A model generated the notes under the pieces. That model made no database searches. It saw nothing but the letters and a program-made list of their open reading frames with translations, and had not been told where the DNA came from. The position numbers and the translations under genes were made by a program. Of a DNA stretch of 64,000 bases, positions 29,106 through 40,244 are shown piece by piece. The stretch comes from Candidatus Protochlamydia naegleriophila (lineage in GTDB: Bacteria; Chlamydiota; Chlamydiia; Chlamydiales; Parachlamydiaceae): NCBI RefSeq assembly GCF_001499655.1, contig NZ_LN879502.1:1922001-1986000 (forward strand), in the 5' to 3' direction. The number at the start of each line of letters is the position of its first letter. The first letter of the stretch is position 1.

Positions 29106-29276
29106 CAGCCAAAATAAGTCTTTAACATACCAAATCTTTTTTTATAAATTCCCTATTTAGCTCCTTTCAAAAATAGTTGTCAAATCCAGGCACCTACAAA
29201 ATTAAAAATATTTTTATTTACTTACCATCCGACTTTCCCTATAAATTTTTCTTTACGCAATCAAACAGGAGAACAC

Positions 29277-30947
29277 ATGCGATCAATATTTACTCTTTCG
29301 CTTTTGTATGGATCCTTCTTTAGTGCATCATGGATCACCCAACTTGTACATGCTCAATCCAATCCAGCTAAACAAGAACAGGCCTACCCCCAATCGATCT
29401 GGGAAGATGTCTTTTCGAAAAAAAGAGAGTCCCTCGCAGAAAATATGGAACCCGTCCTTGCTCATCCCGAAGATCAACAACAGGCCGCAAATAAGCTCCA
29501 AACTCTCGCCGACAAATTTAAGAAAAAGCCCAATATCCTCATTTTCATCATGGATGACGTTGGCTATGGAGATCCAGGATGCTTTGGAGGCGGAGTAGCC
29601 ATCGGCGCCCCTACGCCGAATATGGATAAATTGTGCCATGAAGGTTTACAGCTCACCTCTACCTATTCCCAACCAAGCTGCTCTCCGACAAGGGCCACGC
29701 TTCTAACTGGTCGCTTACCTATGCGCCATGGAATCTTAATTCCGCCCATGTATGGAGCACCTGGTGGATTAGCTGAAGAACAAACAATTGCCAAACTCCT
29801 TAGTGAAGCGGGTTACCGCACACAAGGAATTGGTAAATGGCACGTTGGAGAAAATGAAGCTTCGCAGCCGCAAAATGTAGGTTTTGATGATTTTTATGGC
29901 TTTTTAAGTGTTTCAGACATGTACACCGAATGGCGCGACCCTGCTCTTGCACCAGAACTCGTCAATAATAAAGAGCGTACCGAAGCCTTAATCAATCCAT
30001 CTAAAGATAGCCCCTTTAATAAACACCTCGTACATGGAGTAAAAGGGGCTAAATTAGAAAACATTGAAGAACTGACAATTGCCAATATCTCCACCTTCGA
30101 TCAAAAAATGGCCGACTATGGCGTCAAATTTATTCAAGATAACGCCAAAAAAGAGCAACCCTTCTTCCTCTATTACGGAACAAGAGGTGGACACTTTGAT
30201 AATTACCCCAATGAATCTGTCAAAGGAAAGTCTCCTGCCAAATACCCTTATAAAGATGTCATGGTCGAAATGGATGCTATCCTAGGCAGGCTCGTCAAAA
30301 CTCTCGAAGAAACAGGACAGCTTGAAAACACTTTCATTTTCGTTACTTCAGACAATGGCCCCGAAATGGAGTCTTGGCCCGATAGCGGCTATACGCCTTT
30401 TAGAGGATCTAAAGGTTCTTCCTTTGAAGGTGGTGTACGCGTACCAGGTATCGCCTATTGGAAAGGTGTCATCCAACCGGGTAGAGTCTCTGATGGTTTA
30501 TTCGACCTCTCAGATCTTTTCACAACAAGCCTTTCGCTTGCTGGAGCCAAAGAGAAGCTTCCAAAAGATCGCTACATCGATGGTATCGACCAGGTCTCTT
30601 TCCTACTTGCCGATCAAGGAAAATCAAACCGCGCTTCCATCTTATACTGGCTGCAAGATCGTTTTTCAGCAGTTAGAATGGGTGAATATAAGATCATGGA
30701 AACTGCCACAGTTGGCACCTTAGACACCCCTGACATGGGCGGCTTGACAGGTAAAAATGTCGACTATACCTATGGTCATCTATTTAATCTTTATCTCGAT
30801 CCTAAAGAATCTCACAATATCATCATTCGCAAAATTCCCTTTGCGGAATATTTGACTCATGAAATCGACAGGCACATGGAGACCTTCAAAAAATATCCTT
30901 CCAAAATTCAAGTCAAGGCTCACTCCTCACCTACAAATGACCGCTAA
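29277..30947 (+). CDS. secreted arylsulfatase, Cys-type sulfatase
   Basis: Sulfatases hydrolyse sulfate esters. The 556-residue protein starts with a signal peptide (about residues 1-26). It then shows the metal-binding Asp93-Asp94 (ILIFIMDDVGYGD), the active-site motif Cys135-Ser-Pro-Thr-Arg139 in SQPSCSPTRATLLTGR, GKWHVGE, and the second metal site TSDNGPE. Cys135 must be converted to formylglycine for activity, so the organism needs a formylglycine-generating enzyme; none is in this window. AGGAG lies before the ATG. Neighbours are DUF1254 (remnant and intact), an alkylsulfatase and a YcaC-like hydrolase. Confidence 0.93.
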   Translation: MRSIFTLSLLYGSFFSASWITQLVHAQSNPAKQEQAYPQSIWEDVFSKKRESLAENMEPVLAHPEDQQQAANKLQTLADKFKKKPNILIFIMDDVGYGDPGCFGGGVAIGAPTPNMDKLCHEGLQLTSTYSQPSCSPTRATLLTGRLPMRHGILIPPMYGAPGGLAEEQTIAKLLSEAGYRTQGIGKWHVGENEASQPQNVGFDDFYGFLSVSDMYTEWRDPALAPELVNNKERTEALINPSKDSPFNKHLVHGVKGAKLENIEELTIANISTFDQKMADYGVKFIQDNAKKEQPFFLYYGTRGGHFDNYPNESVKGKSPAKYPYKDVMVEMDAILGRLVKTLEETGQLENTFIFVTSDNGPEMESWPDSGYTPFRGSKGSSFEGGVRVPGIAYWKGVIQPGRVSDGLFDLSDLFTTSLSLAGAKEKLPKDRYIDGIDQVSFLLADQGKSNRASILYWLQDRFSAVRMGEYKIMETATVGTLDTPDMGGLTGKNVDYTYGHLFNLYLDPKESHNIIIRKIPFAEYLTHEIDRHMETFKKYPSKIQVKAHSSPTNDR

Positions 30948-30964
30948 TCAAACAGCATTCATAG

Positions 30965-30989
30965 TCGGCAGGCACTATTCGCCTGCCGA
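30965..30989 (+). terminator. hairpin after the arylsulfatase gene
   Basis: A GC-rich 9-bp stem (TCGGCAGGC / GCCTGCCGA) with a 7-base loop, 17 bases after the stop codon. No T-run follows, so it may be a transcript-stabilising hairpin and not a true terminator. Confidence 0.5.
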
Positions 30990-31090
30990 ACCTCAAGCCG
31001 GGAAATGTTTAACGGCTTGCTATTTGGTTGCATTGATTCTCACAGAGTGTTAAATATTTTTTATCAACTGATAAGTAGGAGGGGGGAGGA

Positions 31091-31717
31091 ATGGCAAGCT
31101 TTAAATACAAGCGTTTAGACAAAAATGATGCTGCTGTTTTACTGGTCGACCATCAAAGCGGATTAATCAACATGATCCAGGACTATTCGCCAAGTGAATT
31201 CAAAAACAACGTGCTTGCCTTAGCCAATATCGCTAAATTCTTCAATCTCCCAACAATTCTTACTACAAGCTTCGAAAATGGCCCAAATGGCCCTCTCGTT
31301 CCTGAATTGAAGGAGATCTTACCCAATGCAGCTTACATTCCGCGTCCTGGACAGATCAACGCCTGGGACAATGAAGATTTTGTCAGAGCTGTCAAGGCAA
31401 CTGGAAAAAAGCAGCTCATCATCGCAGGTGTTGTGACCGATGTCTGCGTGGCATTTCCTACGCTCTCTGCTATCGAAGATGGATATGACGTTTTTGTCGT
31501 CGTTGATGCATCGGGAACTTTCAACCAGGCGGTCCGCGACGCAGCTCTGATGCGCGTGACACATGCTGGAGCGCAATTGATGAATTGGTTTAGCGTTGCA
31601 TGCGAACTACATCGCGACTGGAGAAACGACATTGAAGGACTTGGAACCCTCCTCGCGAGCCATCTACCTGCCTACCGCAATTTAATTACAAGCTACATCG
31701 CTAAAAGCAAGTCTTAA
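31091..31717 (+). CDS. isochorismatase-superfamily hydrolase, YcaC-like
   Basis: This 208-residue protein has the cysteine-hydrolase triad pattern: Asp in AVLLVDHQSGL (about 18-20), Lys in the ATGKKQLIIAGV stretch, and the nucleophile Cys in VTDVCVAFPTLSAIEDG. Its closest pattern match is E. coli YcaC and related amidase-like hydrolases, whose substrate is uncertain. A very strong Shine-Dalgarno sequence (AGGAGGGGGGAGG) precedes the ATG, suggesting high translation. It follows the arylsulfatase on the same strand after about 140 bases, with a hairpin between them. Confidence 0.88.
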   Translation: MASFKYKRLDKNDAAVLLVDHQSGLINMIQDYSPSEFKNNVLALANIAKFFNLPTILTTSFENGPNGPLVPELKEILPNAAYIPRPGQINAWDNEDFVRAVKATGKKQLIIAGVVTDVCVAFPTLSAIEDGYDVFVVVDASGTFNQAVRDAALMRVTHAGAQLMNWFSVACELHRDWRNDIEGLGTLLASHLPAYRNLITSYIAKSKS

Positions 31718-31785
31718 ATCCTGAAAAAGAGGCTCGTAAAGAATACAAAAAAACCGGAGACTAGAGGACTGATAAATTCTACTTT

Positions 31786-32751
31786 CTAAACCCGAGGCCG
31801 CTTAAGCACGGGTTTCCCTAAAACATGAGCCTTGCCATTCAAAAACTGCAAATCAGCACAAAACAGTGCCGGCAAGTAATGATACGTTCCCACTCCAATC
31901 GGAGAAGAAAGCCCAAGCCTGCAGGCCATCGCACCTATGTGAGCCAATCCCACATCTGTCTCGAAACTGCTACTCAAAACCAAGGTAATGCCTCTTTTAA
32001 CAGTCCATTCAAGCAAAGGAAGACACCCGCACATTCCTCCTTGCATCGTTGGCTTATAAATGAGGGCCTTGAGAGTAGGCAATGACTCGAGTTGCTCTAG
32101 GGAAAGATTTTTCGGAAACGATTCATCTACAGCCAAAGGATGGGGAAAAAGAGCAAGATCATGAGGATTGGAAAATGGCTCCTCAACGTAATCAAAAGTT
32201 TCTAAAGGAAACTGCTCAAAAAAGCGAATAGAGTCGGAAGTATTCCAGGCGCGATTAACATCGATTCTCAATTCAAAATGATCTTTTAACAGTTCGATCG
32301 CGTCTCTCGCCTCTTCAAAGCTCAACTGACTCACTTTCAGCTTAGCTGAAGTATACCCCTCCATTCGCCTCATTCTTGCCTGATCAAGAATAGAGGGAAG
32401 CGATCCCATCAACAAGGCGCATGCTGGTAAAGAGCAGCTTTCTACGGGGGCTAAAAGGGAAAGAAGGGCTGATTCTAAGCCAAACTCAACAGACGGTAAA
32501 AGGCCTAACTGGCTTAAGTTTTCAAAACAGTTTAATAGCGTCCAATCCATTTGCAAAAGGGCTTGGTGCTGTCGATCAAGCTGCTTAAAGCACTCATCTA
32601 AATTTTCCTTGCTCCAGTTGGGAAGTGGGGCTACTTCTCCCCATCCGCAGTTCGCTTTTTCGTCAATGAGTTGAATCAATGCGCCGGAACGCACTAAACC
32701 GTGTGTCAAAATGATTTCGTAAGGATGAAGAGTCATTGACTTAATTTGCAT
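31786..32751 (-). CDS. menC: o-succinylbenzoate synthase, enolase superfamily
   Basis: MenC dehydrates SHCHC to o-succinylbenzoate in menaquinone synthesis. In this 321-residue protein the expected residues appear at nearly the E. coli MenC positions: KxK at 137-139, Asp164 (RIDVNRAW), Glu190 (DYVEEP), Asp209 (LAVDES) and Lys233 (IYKP). The later VLSSSFETDVGL resembles VISSSIESSLGL of E. coli. AGGAG precedes the ATG. No other men gene is present here, and many chlamydiae use the futalosine route instead. Another activity of this superfamily (for example N-acylamino acid racemase or dipeptide epimerase) is therefore possible. Confidence 0.75.
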   Translation of the reverse strand: MQIKSMTLHPYEIILTHGLVRSGALIQLIDEKANCGWGEVAPLPNWSKENLDECFKQLDRQHQALLQMDWTLLNCFENLSQLGLLPSVEFGLESALLSLLAPVESCSLPACALLMGSLPSILDQARMRRMEGYTSAKLKVSQLSFEEARDAIELLKDHFELRIDVNRAWNTSDSIRFFEQFPLETFDYVEEPFSNPHDLALFPHPLAVDESFPKNLSLEQLESLPTLKALIYKPTMQGGMCGCLPLLEWTVKRGITLVLSSSFETDVGLAHIGAMACRLGLSSPIGVGTYHYLPALFCADLQFLNGKAHVLGKPVLKRPRV

Positions 32752-32844
32752 TTCAAAACTCCTCCTGAACCTGTCTGCAATTTAGCTGTCTGAATGAGAG
32801 AAATACTAACGCAGAGACAGAGAGTCTGAGATACGCAGAGGGAG

Positions 32845-33228
32845 TTATAAAGCATTAACTACCCGACTCCATCCATCAATGAGACTTCTCTGTCCAAATT
32901 AATCACTAAACCTAATTTAAGATTCGTTCGCAGGTAAGTCAATACTTGCGCTATGGACAACAAGCACATTTTCCGTTGCTTTTACTTCGATGATAACTTT
33001 TACGATCTACAAGTATATCAAGACGCATCAGGTCTCGAAATTTACAATTCTTACCGGAATATGACGGAGCCTTAACTCATGTAACAAGGCTTCTTCATAT
33101 AGACTTTTTAATAGTGCTGGACCACCTAAAGTAGGATGCACATCAATTGCAGCCTCGAGCACTTGTTCTGACAACAAGTTATCAATCACCTCTGAGTCGC
33201 CCTGCCTCACTGCCTTTGCGTTAATCAA
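32845..33228 (-). pseudogene. decayed GxxExxxY-family gene
   Basis: The first open part reads LSEQVLEAAIDVHPTLGGPALLKSLYEEALLHELRLRHIPV, the N-terminal half of the GxxExxxY (PD-(D/E)XK-like) family. After a stop the family continues in other frames: MRLDILVD, then VKVIIEVKATENVLVVHSASI, then LRTNLKLGLVIN and SLMDGVG, and finally RVVNAL with stop at 32845-32847. At least three frame changes are needed, so it is a pseudogene. The function of the family is not established; intact copies are scattered and mobile in bacterial genomes. Confidence 0.8.
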
Positions 33229-33314
33229 CAGACTTCATTGTAACTCTGGCTATTTTTTCCCTATCATTTGCATAATATGAAAAAAATTAATTAAGCAAGA
33301 CGTTCAACTCGCAG

Positions 33315-33728
33315 TTACTTTCTCAGTGCATGAAATTCTTGATATAAGTTGATGCGGTTTTCAGCGCGTTTCAAAGCTCTCTTGGCACGAGCTATATCCA
33401 CATGCTCTTGCGAGTGCTCTAATCGCGCCTGGGCTCGCTCAAATGCATGCTTAGCTCGACCCAAATCAATTTCTTCGACCGGTTCGATCGCATCGGCAAT
33501 AATGTTGGCTTTATTGTGGGAAACCTCGAAGAAGCCGCTTGCAATGGCAAAATGGAGTTTTTTTTCATCTTTGTCAATGATCGTCACTTTTCCAGACTGA
33601 AGCAAAGCAGTCAAAGGCGCATGATCGACTAATATCTCAAAATAGCCGTCTGCTCCGGGAACATTGACTGAGTAAACGGGCTCTTCAAATACGACTTTTT
33701 CAGGTGTCAAGATCGTTAATGTATACAT
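33315..33728 (-). CDS. atpC: F-type ATP synthase epsilon subunit
   Basis: The epsilon subunit is part of the central stalk and inhibits ATP hydrolysis. The 137-residue protein has the beta-sandwich start (YTLTILTPEKVVFEEPVYSVNVPGADGYFEILVDHAPLTALLQSGKV), very typical of AtpC, and a C-terminal helical pair (RAKHAFERAQARLEHSQEHVDIARAKRALKRAENRI). It is the last gene of the F-type operon, 78 bases after atpD. Confidence 0.95.
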   Translation of the reverse strand: MYTLTILTPEKVVFEEPVYSVNVPGADGYFEILVDHAPLTALLQSGKVTIIDKDEKKLHFAIASGFFEVSHNKANIIADAIEPVEEIDLGRAKHAFERAQARLEHSQEHVDIARAKRALKRAENRINLYQEFHALRK

Positions 33729-33806
33729 CGTTTGTGTAGCCTTGTTTAAAAATCAGAACGTGCGAGGAAGCCACCCCCCCCGCACCTATTCACTAATTTA
33801 TGCATT

Positions 33807-35228
<1,422 letters not shown>

Positions 35229-35271
35229 TTACAAATTTATATCTTTTACAAAGCTCAAGCGGTCAACTCGA

Positions 35272-36132
35272 TTACTTTAATCCTTCCGCGCCAGAAGTAA
35301 TTTCCAGCATTTCTTTGGTGATTCCCGCTTGGCGGACTTTATTTCGCACAAGCGTTAACTTTTCAATCATATCGTCAGCATTTGTGGTCGCTGCCTTCAT
35401 GGCAAAAATGCGCGCAGCAAGCTCTGAAGCATAGGCTTCATTTAATGTCGTTTGCACCTTTGTCAGGCAGTAGCGGAGCAAAATAGCGCCGTAAATTTCC
35501 TGGGGAGCTGGCTCAAAAAGATACTCTGCAGCGCCCTTAGACTCTTCTTTAGATGACTGGGAAATATTCAAGAATTTCTCTACCACGACTTTACGCGACA
35601 TCATCGTGATGTAGTGGGTATAGACAAACCAGACCTCGTCCAACTCGCCTAGCAAAAACCAGCTGACAAGATCATTAGCAAATGTCATCACCTGCTGCTG
35701 TGTGAGTTTTTCACCCCACTCTTCAAGCTCATAGCGAATTGGCCAGGAGCGGCGGCGATAATACTCCACAGCTTTGCGTCCAACCAAAATAAGTTCTACT
35801 TGATCTTGCTTATACGACTTCAAAAACTTATTCGTAGCCGAAAAAACATCTTTATTATAAGAGCCTGACAATCCCATGTCTGCCGCAATAACAACAACAC
35901 CTACTTTCTTCACTTCTCTTTGCTCTAAAAGTGGATGACAATAGTCTGTCGAAGCAACCTGACTTAGCTGATCTAAAATGTCTTTAATCTTGTTCACATA
36001 AGGGCGCGACTGCTTTACTTTCATTTGAACGTGATGCAAACGAGAAGCGGCAACCATTTCCATCGCTTTCGTCAGCTGCTGGATATTTTGAATAGACTGT
36101 AGACGTTTGCGAATATCTCTTAAACTAACCAT
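35272..36132 (-). CDS. atpG: F-type ATP synthase gamma subunit
   Basis: Gamma is the rotating shaft of F1. The 286-residue protein shows the N-terminal coiled helix (RDIRKRLQSIQNIQQLTKAMEMVAASRL) and the C-terminal signature ELAARIFAMKAATTNADDMIEKLTLVRNKVRQAGITKEMLEITSGA. Length is usual. It is located between atpA and atpD in the normal order. Confidence 0.96.
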   Translation of the reverse strand: MVSLRDIRKRLQSIQNIQQLTKAMEMVAASRLHHVQMKVKQSRPYVNKIKDILDQLSQVASTDYCHPLLEQREVKKVGVVVIAADMGLSGSYNKDVFSATNKFLKSYKQDQVELILVGRKAVEYYRRRSWPIRYELEEWGEKLTQQQVMTFANDLVSWFLLGELDEVWFVYTHYITMMSRKVVVEKFLNISQSSKEESKGAAEYLFEPAPQEIYGAILLRYCLTKVQTTLNEAYASELAARIFAMKAATTNADDMIEKLTLVRNKVRQAGITKEMLEITSGAEGLK

Positions 36133-36207
36133 GCTCTGCCACTATCAATCCCGTTAAAGCCATTTTTCCTATAATTTCCTCATCATGCATCCATTTCTGA
36201 ACGCTGC

Positions 36208-37737
36208 TTAAGATAATTGATGGAGCTCTTTAAATTTTTGTTTGAATTCAACAACTGCGGATTCTAACTGCTCGATTGTTCTCTGATCCAAATCCTTAGT
36301 CTCGTCAATCGAACGAGCCACATCCGGATAGTGAGTGTCCATGAATGGATAAAACTCGTTTTCAAACACCTTGACAAGCTCTAATGGAAAATCGTCCAAA
36401 TACCCTCTCGTTCCAGCAAAAATAATCATCACCTGCTTCGAAAGTGAAAACGGAGTAAACTTGTCCTGTTTCAGGACCTCTATCATTCGCTCCCCGCGCA
36501 CAAGCTGAGCCTGTGTCGTCTTGTCCATTTCAGAACCAAACTGAGCGAATGCAGCCAACTCGCGGTACTGCGCTAAATCCAGACGCAAACTTGCAGCCAC
36601 TTTTTTCATTGCCTTAGTTTGAGCCTTTCCACCGACTCGAGAAGCAGAAATACCAACGTTAATCGCAGGACGCACACCAGCATAAAAGAGATCTGGCTCT
36701 AAATATATCTGTCCATCCGTAATCGAAATGACGTTTGTCGGAATATAAGTCGTCACGTCATTTGCTTGCGTTTCAATCACTGGAATCGCTGTCAAAGAGC
36801 CCCCTCCGAGATCCTGGCTGAGCTTGGCAGCCCTTTCCAACAAGCGGGAATGCAAATAGAAAATATCCCCAGGATAGGCTTCGCGGCCAGGCGGACGGCG
36901 GAGCAGCAGTGCAATCTGGCGATAGGCCTGCGCATGCTTCGATAAGTCGTCGTAAAAGCAAATCACATGCTTGCCTTGATACATGAAATATTCGCCCAAT
37001 GCCGCAGCTGAATACGGAGCAATATACTGCAAAGCAGCGGGGTCTGATGCCGATGCTGAGACAACTGTTGTATACTTCATAGCCCCATGCTCCTCTAGCG
37101 TTTTCACGACTTGAGCAACAGTTGAAGCTTTTTGACCAATAGCGACATAAATGCAATGCACACCGCTATTTTTCTGATTGATGATGGTATCTAAGATGAT
37201 CGTCGTCTTACCCGTCTGTCTATCACCAATGATAAGTTCCCGCTGCCCCCTACCAATTGGAATCATCGCATCAATGGCTTTAATCCCAGTCTGAACAGGT
37301 TCGTTAACAGGCTTTCTTTGAACAACGCCCGGTGCCTGACTCTCGATTGGACGGTATTCAGTTGTTTCAATCGGTCCCTTACCATCGATCGGCTTGCCTA
37401 AAGCATCAACAACACGTCCAAGCATCGCTTCTCCAACAGGCACGCAAGCAATCTTACCCGTACGTTTAACAATGTCTTGCTCACGAATGTTGCGGTTAGA
37501 GCCAAGAATAATGACCCCGACATTGTCAACTTCAAGGTTAAGAACAATTCCCAATGTTCCATCGGCGAACTCGACAAGCTCAGACATCATGGCATCGTCT
37601 AAACCCCATACACGCGCAATGCCATCACCCACATAAAGGACGCGTCCAGCCGACTCGAATTTTAAGGAAAGATCTTCATCATATTTTTCAATTTCTTGCT
37701 GGATAACCCAGGATACTTCTTCTGGTTTTAATCGCAT
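36208..37737 (-). CDS. atpA: F-type ATP synthase alpha subunit
   Basis: The non-catalytic nucleotide-binding subunit of F1, 509 residues. It has Walker A GDRQTGKT, the arginine-finger and signature region [14 protein letters not shown], and the characteristic N-terminus with [16 protein letters not shown]. It lies 8 bases after atpH in the operon. It should not be confused with the V-type catalytic subunit, also called AtpA, at 46078-47859. Confidence 0.97.
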   Translation of the reverse strand: MRLKPEEVSWVIQQEIEKYDEDLSLKFESAGRVLYVGDGIARVWGLDDAMMSELVEFADGTLGIVLNLEVDNVGVIILGSNRNIREQDIVKRTGKIACVPVGEAMLGRVVDALGKPIDGKGPIETTEYRPIESQAPGVVQRKPVNEPVQTGIKAIDAMIPIGRGQRELIIGDRQTGKTTIILDTIINQKNSGVHCIYVAIGQKASTVAQVVKTLEEHGAMKYTTVVSASASDPAALQYIAPYSAAALGEYFMYQGKHVICFYDDLSKHAQAYRQIALLLRRPPGREAYPGDIFYLHSRLLERAAKLSQDLGGGSLTAIPVIETQANDVTTYIPTNVISITDGQIYLEPDLFYAGVRPAINVGISASRVGGKAQTKAMKKVAASLRLDLAQYRELAAFAQFGSEMDKTTQAQLVRGERMIEVLKQDKFTPFSLSKQVMIIFAGTRGYLDDFPLELVKVFENEFYPFMDTHYPDVARSIDETKDLDQRTIEQLESAVVEFKQKFKELHQLS

Positions 37738-37745
37738 TCTCGCTC

Positions 37746-38291
37746 CTAGACCTTAGCTGCTAATAAGCTATCTTTTAATTTTGCAAGTCTTTGTTTTACA
37801 CTATCATCAATCATTTTATGGCCGACGATTAAAATCATTCCACCAATAATATCGGGGCGAACTTCCGATTTGATATCGATCGTTTTGCGATAAGCCTTTT
37901 CCAACTTATCTTTCACCTTTTCCTTCAAGGCATCCTCAGCGGGTACCGCCGTAATCAAGCGCGCTTCTATAATTCCCAATTTCTGCTTGACCAAACGATG
38001 GTACTCTTTCCTGATCTCTGACAAATACTTAAAGCGCCCTTTTTCGATTAGCAAATAAAGAAAACTCAAAATAGTTTTGTCGAGACGCTCGCCAAATAAA
38101 CGCTGCAGAATGTTTTTTTTATTCCTGGTGCTGAGATGAGGATCGAATAAAAACTCGCGAAGTTTCGGCATCGCCTGCAGTAAATCGGCAATCTCCTCCA
38201 AAGCAGCTAAATGCTTCTCTAGCTGCTCAGGAGAGGTAGCTGCATCAACTAAAGCCTTTGAATATCGCGAAGCAACGGCTTTTGCTATCAT
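37746..38291 (-). CDS. atpH: F-type ATP synthase delta subunit
   Basis: Delta links the peripheral stalk to F1. The 181-residue protein begins [18 protein letters not shown] and ends with the conserved [38 protein letters not shown], the usual OSCP/delta signature (GG and D-S-x-xRL). Its start overlaps the end of atpF by 4 bases (ATGA), which suggests coupled translation. Confidence 0.95.
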   Translation of the reverse strand: MIAKAVASRYSKALVDAATSPEQLEKHLAALEEIADLLQAMPKLREFLFDPHLSTRNKKNILQRLFGERLDKTILSFLYLLIEKGRFKYLSEIRKEYHRLVKQKLGIIEARLITAVPAEDALKEKVKDKLEKAYRKTIDIKSEVRPDIIGGMILIVGHKMIDDSVKQRLAKLKDSLLAAKV

Positions 38292-38770
38292 TTGATCACA
38301 ACCTGGTCTATGGCTTCTTCAATCAATTTCTGATGCTTGCTAGGATCCAACTTCTCTTGAATCAACTTTTCAGTTACAGCCAGAGAAATCTTGACAACAT
38401 CCCTCTTCAACTGTTCTTTGGCCTGATCCAATTCACGTCGCATCTCGTCTTGTGCATTGTTCAAAATCAGTGCAGCCTTGTTGCGTGTCTCACGCTCAAT
38501 ATCGTGAGCAATGTCTCGCCCTTTACCAATGGCCTCTTGAATTCTTTTTCTTGCCTCAGCATCGATATCATGCAATTTGGTTTTGTATTCGTCAGCCCGC
38601 TTGTTAACCTCTTTTTTCTGCATCTCAATGGAATCAAACTCGGAGCGAATAAGCTCTTGACGCTCTTCCATCAGACCCAGCAGAGGTTTCCAAGCAAACT
38701 TTTTTAAAACCCAAAGCATGATTAAAAAAGCAACAATTTGAGTTAAGATTTGCTCGATTTCTAAATTCAT
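38288..38770 (-). CDS. atpF: F-type ATP synthase b subunit
   Basis: The peripheral-stalk subunit has one N-terminal membrane helix (ILTQIVAFLIMLWVLKKFAWKPL) followed by a long charged helix to the end, 160 residues in all. FAWKPLLGLMEER is a classical AtpF motif. It lies between atpE and atpH, overlapping the latter by 4 bases. Only one b-type gene is present, so the stalk is a homodimer. Confidence 0.95.
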   Translation of the reverse strand: MNLEIEQILTQIVAFLIMLWVLKKFAWKPLLGLMEERQELIRSEFDSIEMQKKEVNKRADEYKTKLHDIDAEARKRIQEAIGKGRDIAHDIERETRNKAALILNNAQDEMRRELDQAKEQLKRDVVKISLAVTEKLIQEKLDPSKHQKLIEEAIDQVVIK

Positions 38771-38777
38771 AATTCAA

Positions 38778-39011
38778 TTATGCCATTCTTTCTAAAACAA
38801 CGAAGAAGACAATAAGAGCATAAATCGTCAAGGCTTCAATCAACGCAGCGCCGATAATCATGTTAGTGAGGATCTTTCCAGACGCTTCAGGTTGACGGCC
38901 AATGGCTTCCATAGCGCTACCAACAGCACGACCCAGGCCAATACCAGATCCTAAGGCTGCAAGACCTACAGCTAAAGGAGCAGAAAGAGCTAAAGCTGTT
39001 CCAATATTCAT
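38778..39011 (-). CDS. atpE: F-type ATP synthase c subunit (ring), proton-type ion site
   Basis: The ring subunit is a 77-residue helical hairpin with polar loop RQPEA. The ion-carrying Glu59 lies in IEALTIYAL. Aligned on the RQPEA loop to the Na+-type c subunit of Ilyobacter tartaricus, the Na+ ligands Gln32, Ser66 and Thr67 are replaced by Leu26, Ala60 and Leu61. Glu59-Ala-Leu-Thr-Ile-Tyr64 equals the form seen in chloroplast and cyanobacterial H+ rings. H+ coupling is therefore inferred. The gene lies between atpB and atpF. Confidence 0.96.
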   Translation of the reverse strand: MNIGTALALSAPLAVGLAALGSGIGLGRAVGSAMEAIGRQPEASGKILTNMIIGAALIEALTIYALIVFFVVLERMA

Positions 39012-39033
39012 GATTTCCTCTTTAGTTAATTTT

Positions 39034-39858
39034 TTAATGTGAATGCTTTTCTGAACTAGGTATAGACAATAAAATATAGACCGTACTTAATAAAGTAAAG
39101 ACTAAAGCTTGCATCAAACTCGTCAGCAAGGCAAGGAACATAAATGGGATCTGAAGCGGTATGCCAACGGGAGATTGGATCGAAGAAAGCATGACCACCC
39201 CCATCAAGGCAAAGGCCCCGATCAAGATATCCTCACCAAGCACGTTACCAAATAAACGAAGGGACAAGGTAATGGGACGAGCGACTTGTGAAATGAGCTC
39301 CAATGACAGCATAAGAGGAGCTAACAGCCATCCAACGAGATTCTTTGGAGACCCAGCTAAATGATACAAAAAGCCAAACAGACCCATGTTGCGTATGTTT
39401 AAGTACTGCACGAGGCAAAAAACGCATATGGCGAGCCCAGCCGTAATGTTTAAACTAGACGAGGGCGATTTCATCAATGGGACCATCCCGAAGATATTCA
39501 TCACAAAAATATAGATGAATAGCGTTCCAAGAAAAGGGACATATGCCTCGCCTTGCGGCCCTAAAACACCGATGATTAGATGACGGAACTTTTCGATGCC
39601 CAACTCTAAGAAATTTTGAAGGCCCGATGGAATCATCTCTTTCTTGCGCGTTCCCATATAAGCAACCCAAGAAAGCAAACATCCAATGATCACAGAGAAT
39701 ATGATATTTTCCCAGTGATGCAAAAATGGCGCCCAGTCGGTGTGCTGAAAACGGTGATAAAGGAGCGTTATAAAGTTTGGTAACTCAGGAACTCCGCTGC
39801 CAGCATCAGGCTGACTGCTTGCCACCATTGTCAATAATCCGACTTGTCCACCAATCAT
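39034..39858 (-). CDS. atpB: F-type ATP synthase a subunit
   Basis: The stator channel subunit has 274 residues and about six membrane helices. The essential Arg lies in RPITLSLRLFGNVLGEDILIGAF. MIPSGLQNFLELGIEKF and GMVPLMKSPSSSLNITAGLA are family landmarks. The start overlaps the end of the AtpI-like gene by 4 bases. The N-terminus carries an extra polar periplasmic stretch (ASSQPDAGSGVPELPN), as in several Gram-negative lineages. Confidence 0.95.
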   Translation of the reverse strand: MIGGQVGLLTMVASSQPDAGSGVPELPNFITLLYHRFQHTDWAPFLHHWENIIFSVIIGCLLSWVAYMGTRKKEMIPSGLQNFLELGIEKFRHLIIGVLGPQGEAYVPFLGTLFIYIFVMNIFGMVPLMKSPSSSLNITAGLAICVFCLVQYLNIRNMGLFGFLYHLAGSPKNLVGWLLAPLMLSLELISQVARPITLSLRLFGNVLGEDILIGAFALMGVVMLSSIQSPVGIPLQIPFMFLALLTSLMQALVFTLLSTVYILLSIPSSEKHSH

Positions 39859-40244
39859 GTATGAGACTCCATGTTAGCCTGAAATTTATCAGAAAGTAAT
39901 TTCCCGATTCCCAAAAGAAAAATCGCAATAAAAATGAAGGAAAATCCACATACTAAGCTTAAAATTGAAAACACCTTCAACAGCCCATAGCCAACCACGT
40001 AAAGCAATGGGAATTTAATCCCGATCCATGTGTAGCATTTCAAGGCATCTTTGGAATTCAATCTCAAATATTCTTCCAATAGTTTTTTGAGGAAATACAG
40101 ATTCAAGCATCCCCAAACAGCACCTACCCCAAGACCAATCGCAGCCAGTAAATCCCAATAAAGGTAAGCCGCCACGCAACCGATGATAGCCAATACAGCC
40201 GTCACATTAATGACTCGAGAAATAAAGTTATTTTCCATCACCAA
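39855..40244 (-). CDS. AtpI-like ATP synthase accessory membrane protein
   Basis: The product has 129 residues and four membrane helices. It occupies the place of the ATP synthase I chain gene directly before atpB, with a 4-base overlap with atpB and a 17-base overlap with the gene upstream. The helix pattern and length match the ATP-synt_I family, which assists assembly of the c ring. The identification rests mainly on position and topology. Confidence 0.75.
   Translation of the reverse strand: MVMENNFISRVINVTAVLAIIGCVAAYLYWDLLAAIGLGVGAVWGCLNLYFLKKLLEEYLRLNSKDALKCYTWIGIKFPLLYVVGYGLLKVFSILSLVCGFSFIFIAIFLLGIGKLLSDKFQANMESHT

Noticed and set aside
30965-30989. GC-rich inverted repeat as a binding operator
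   Set aside because: Its position just after the arylsulfatase stop codon fits a 3' hairpin better.
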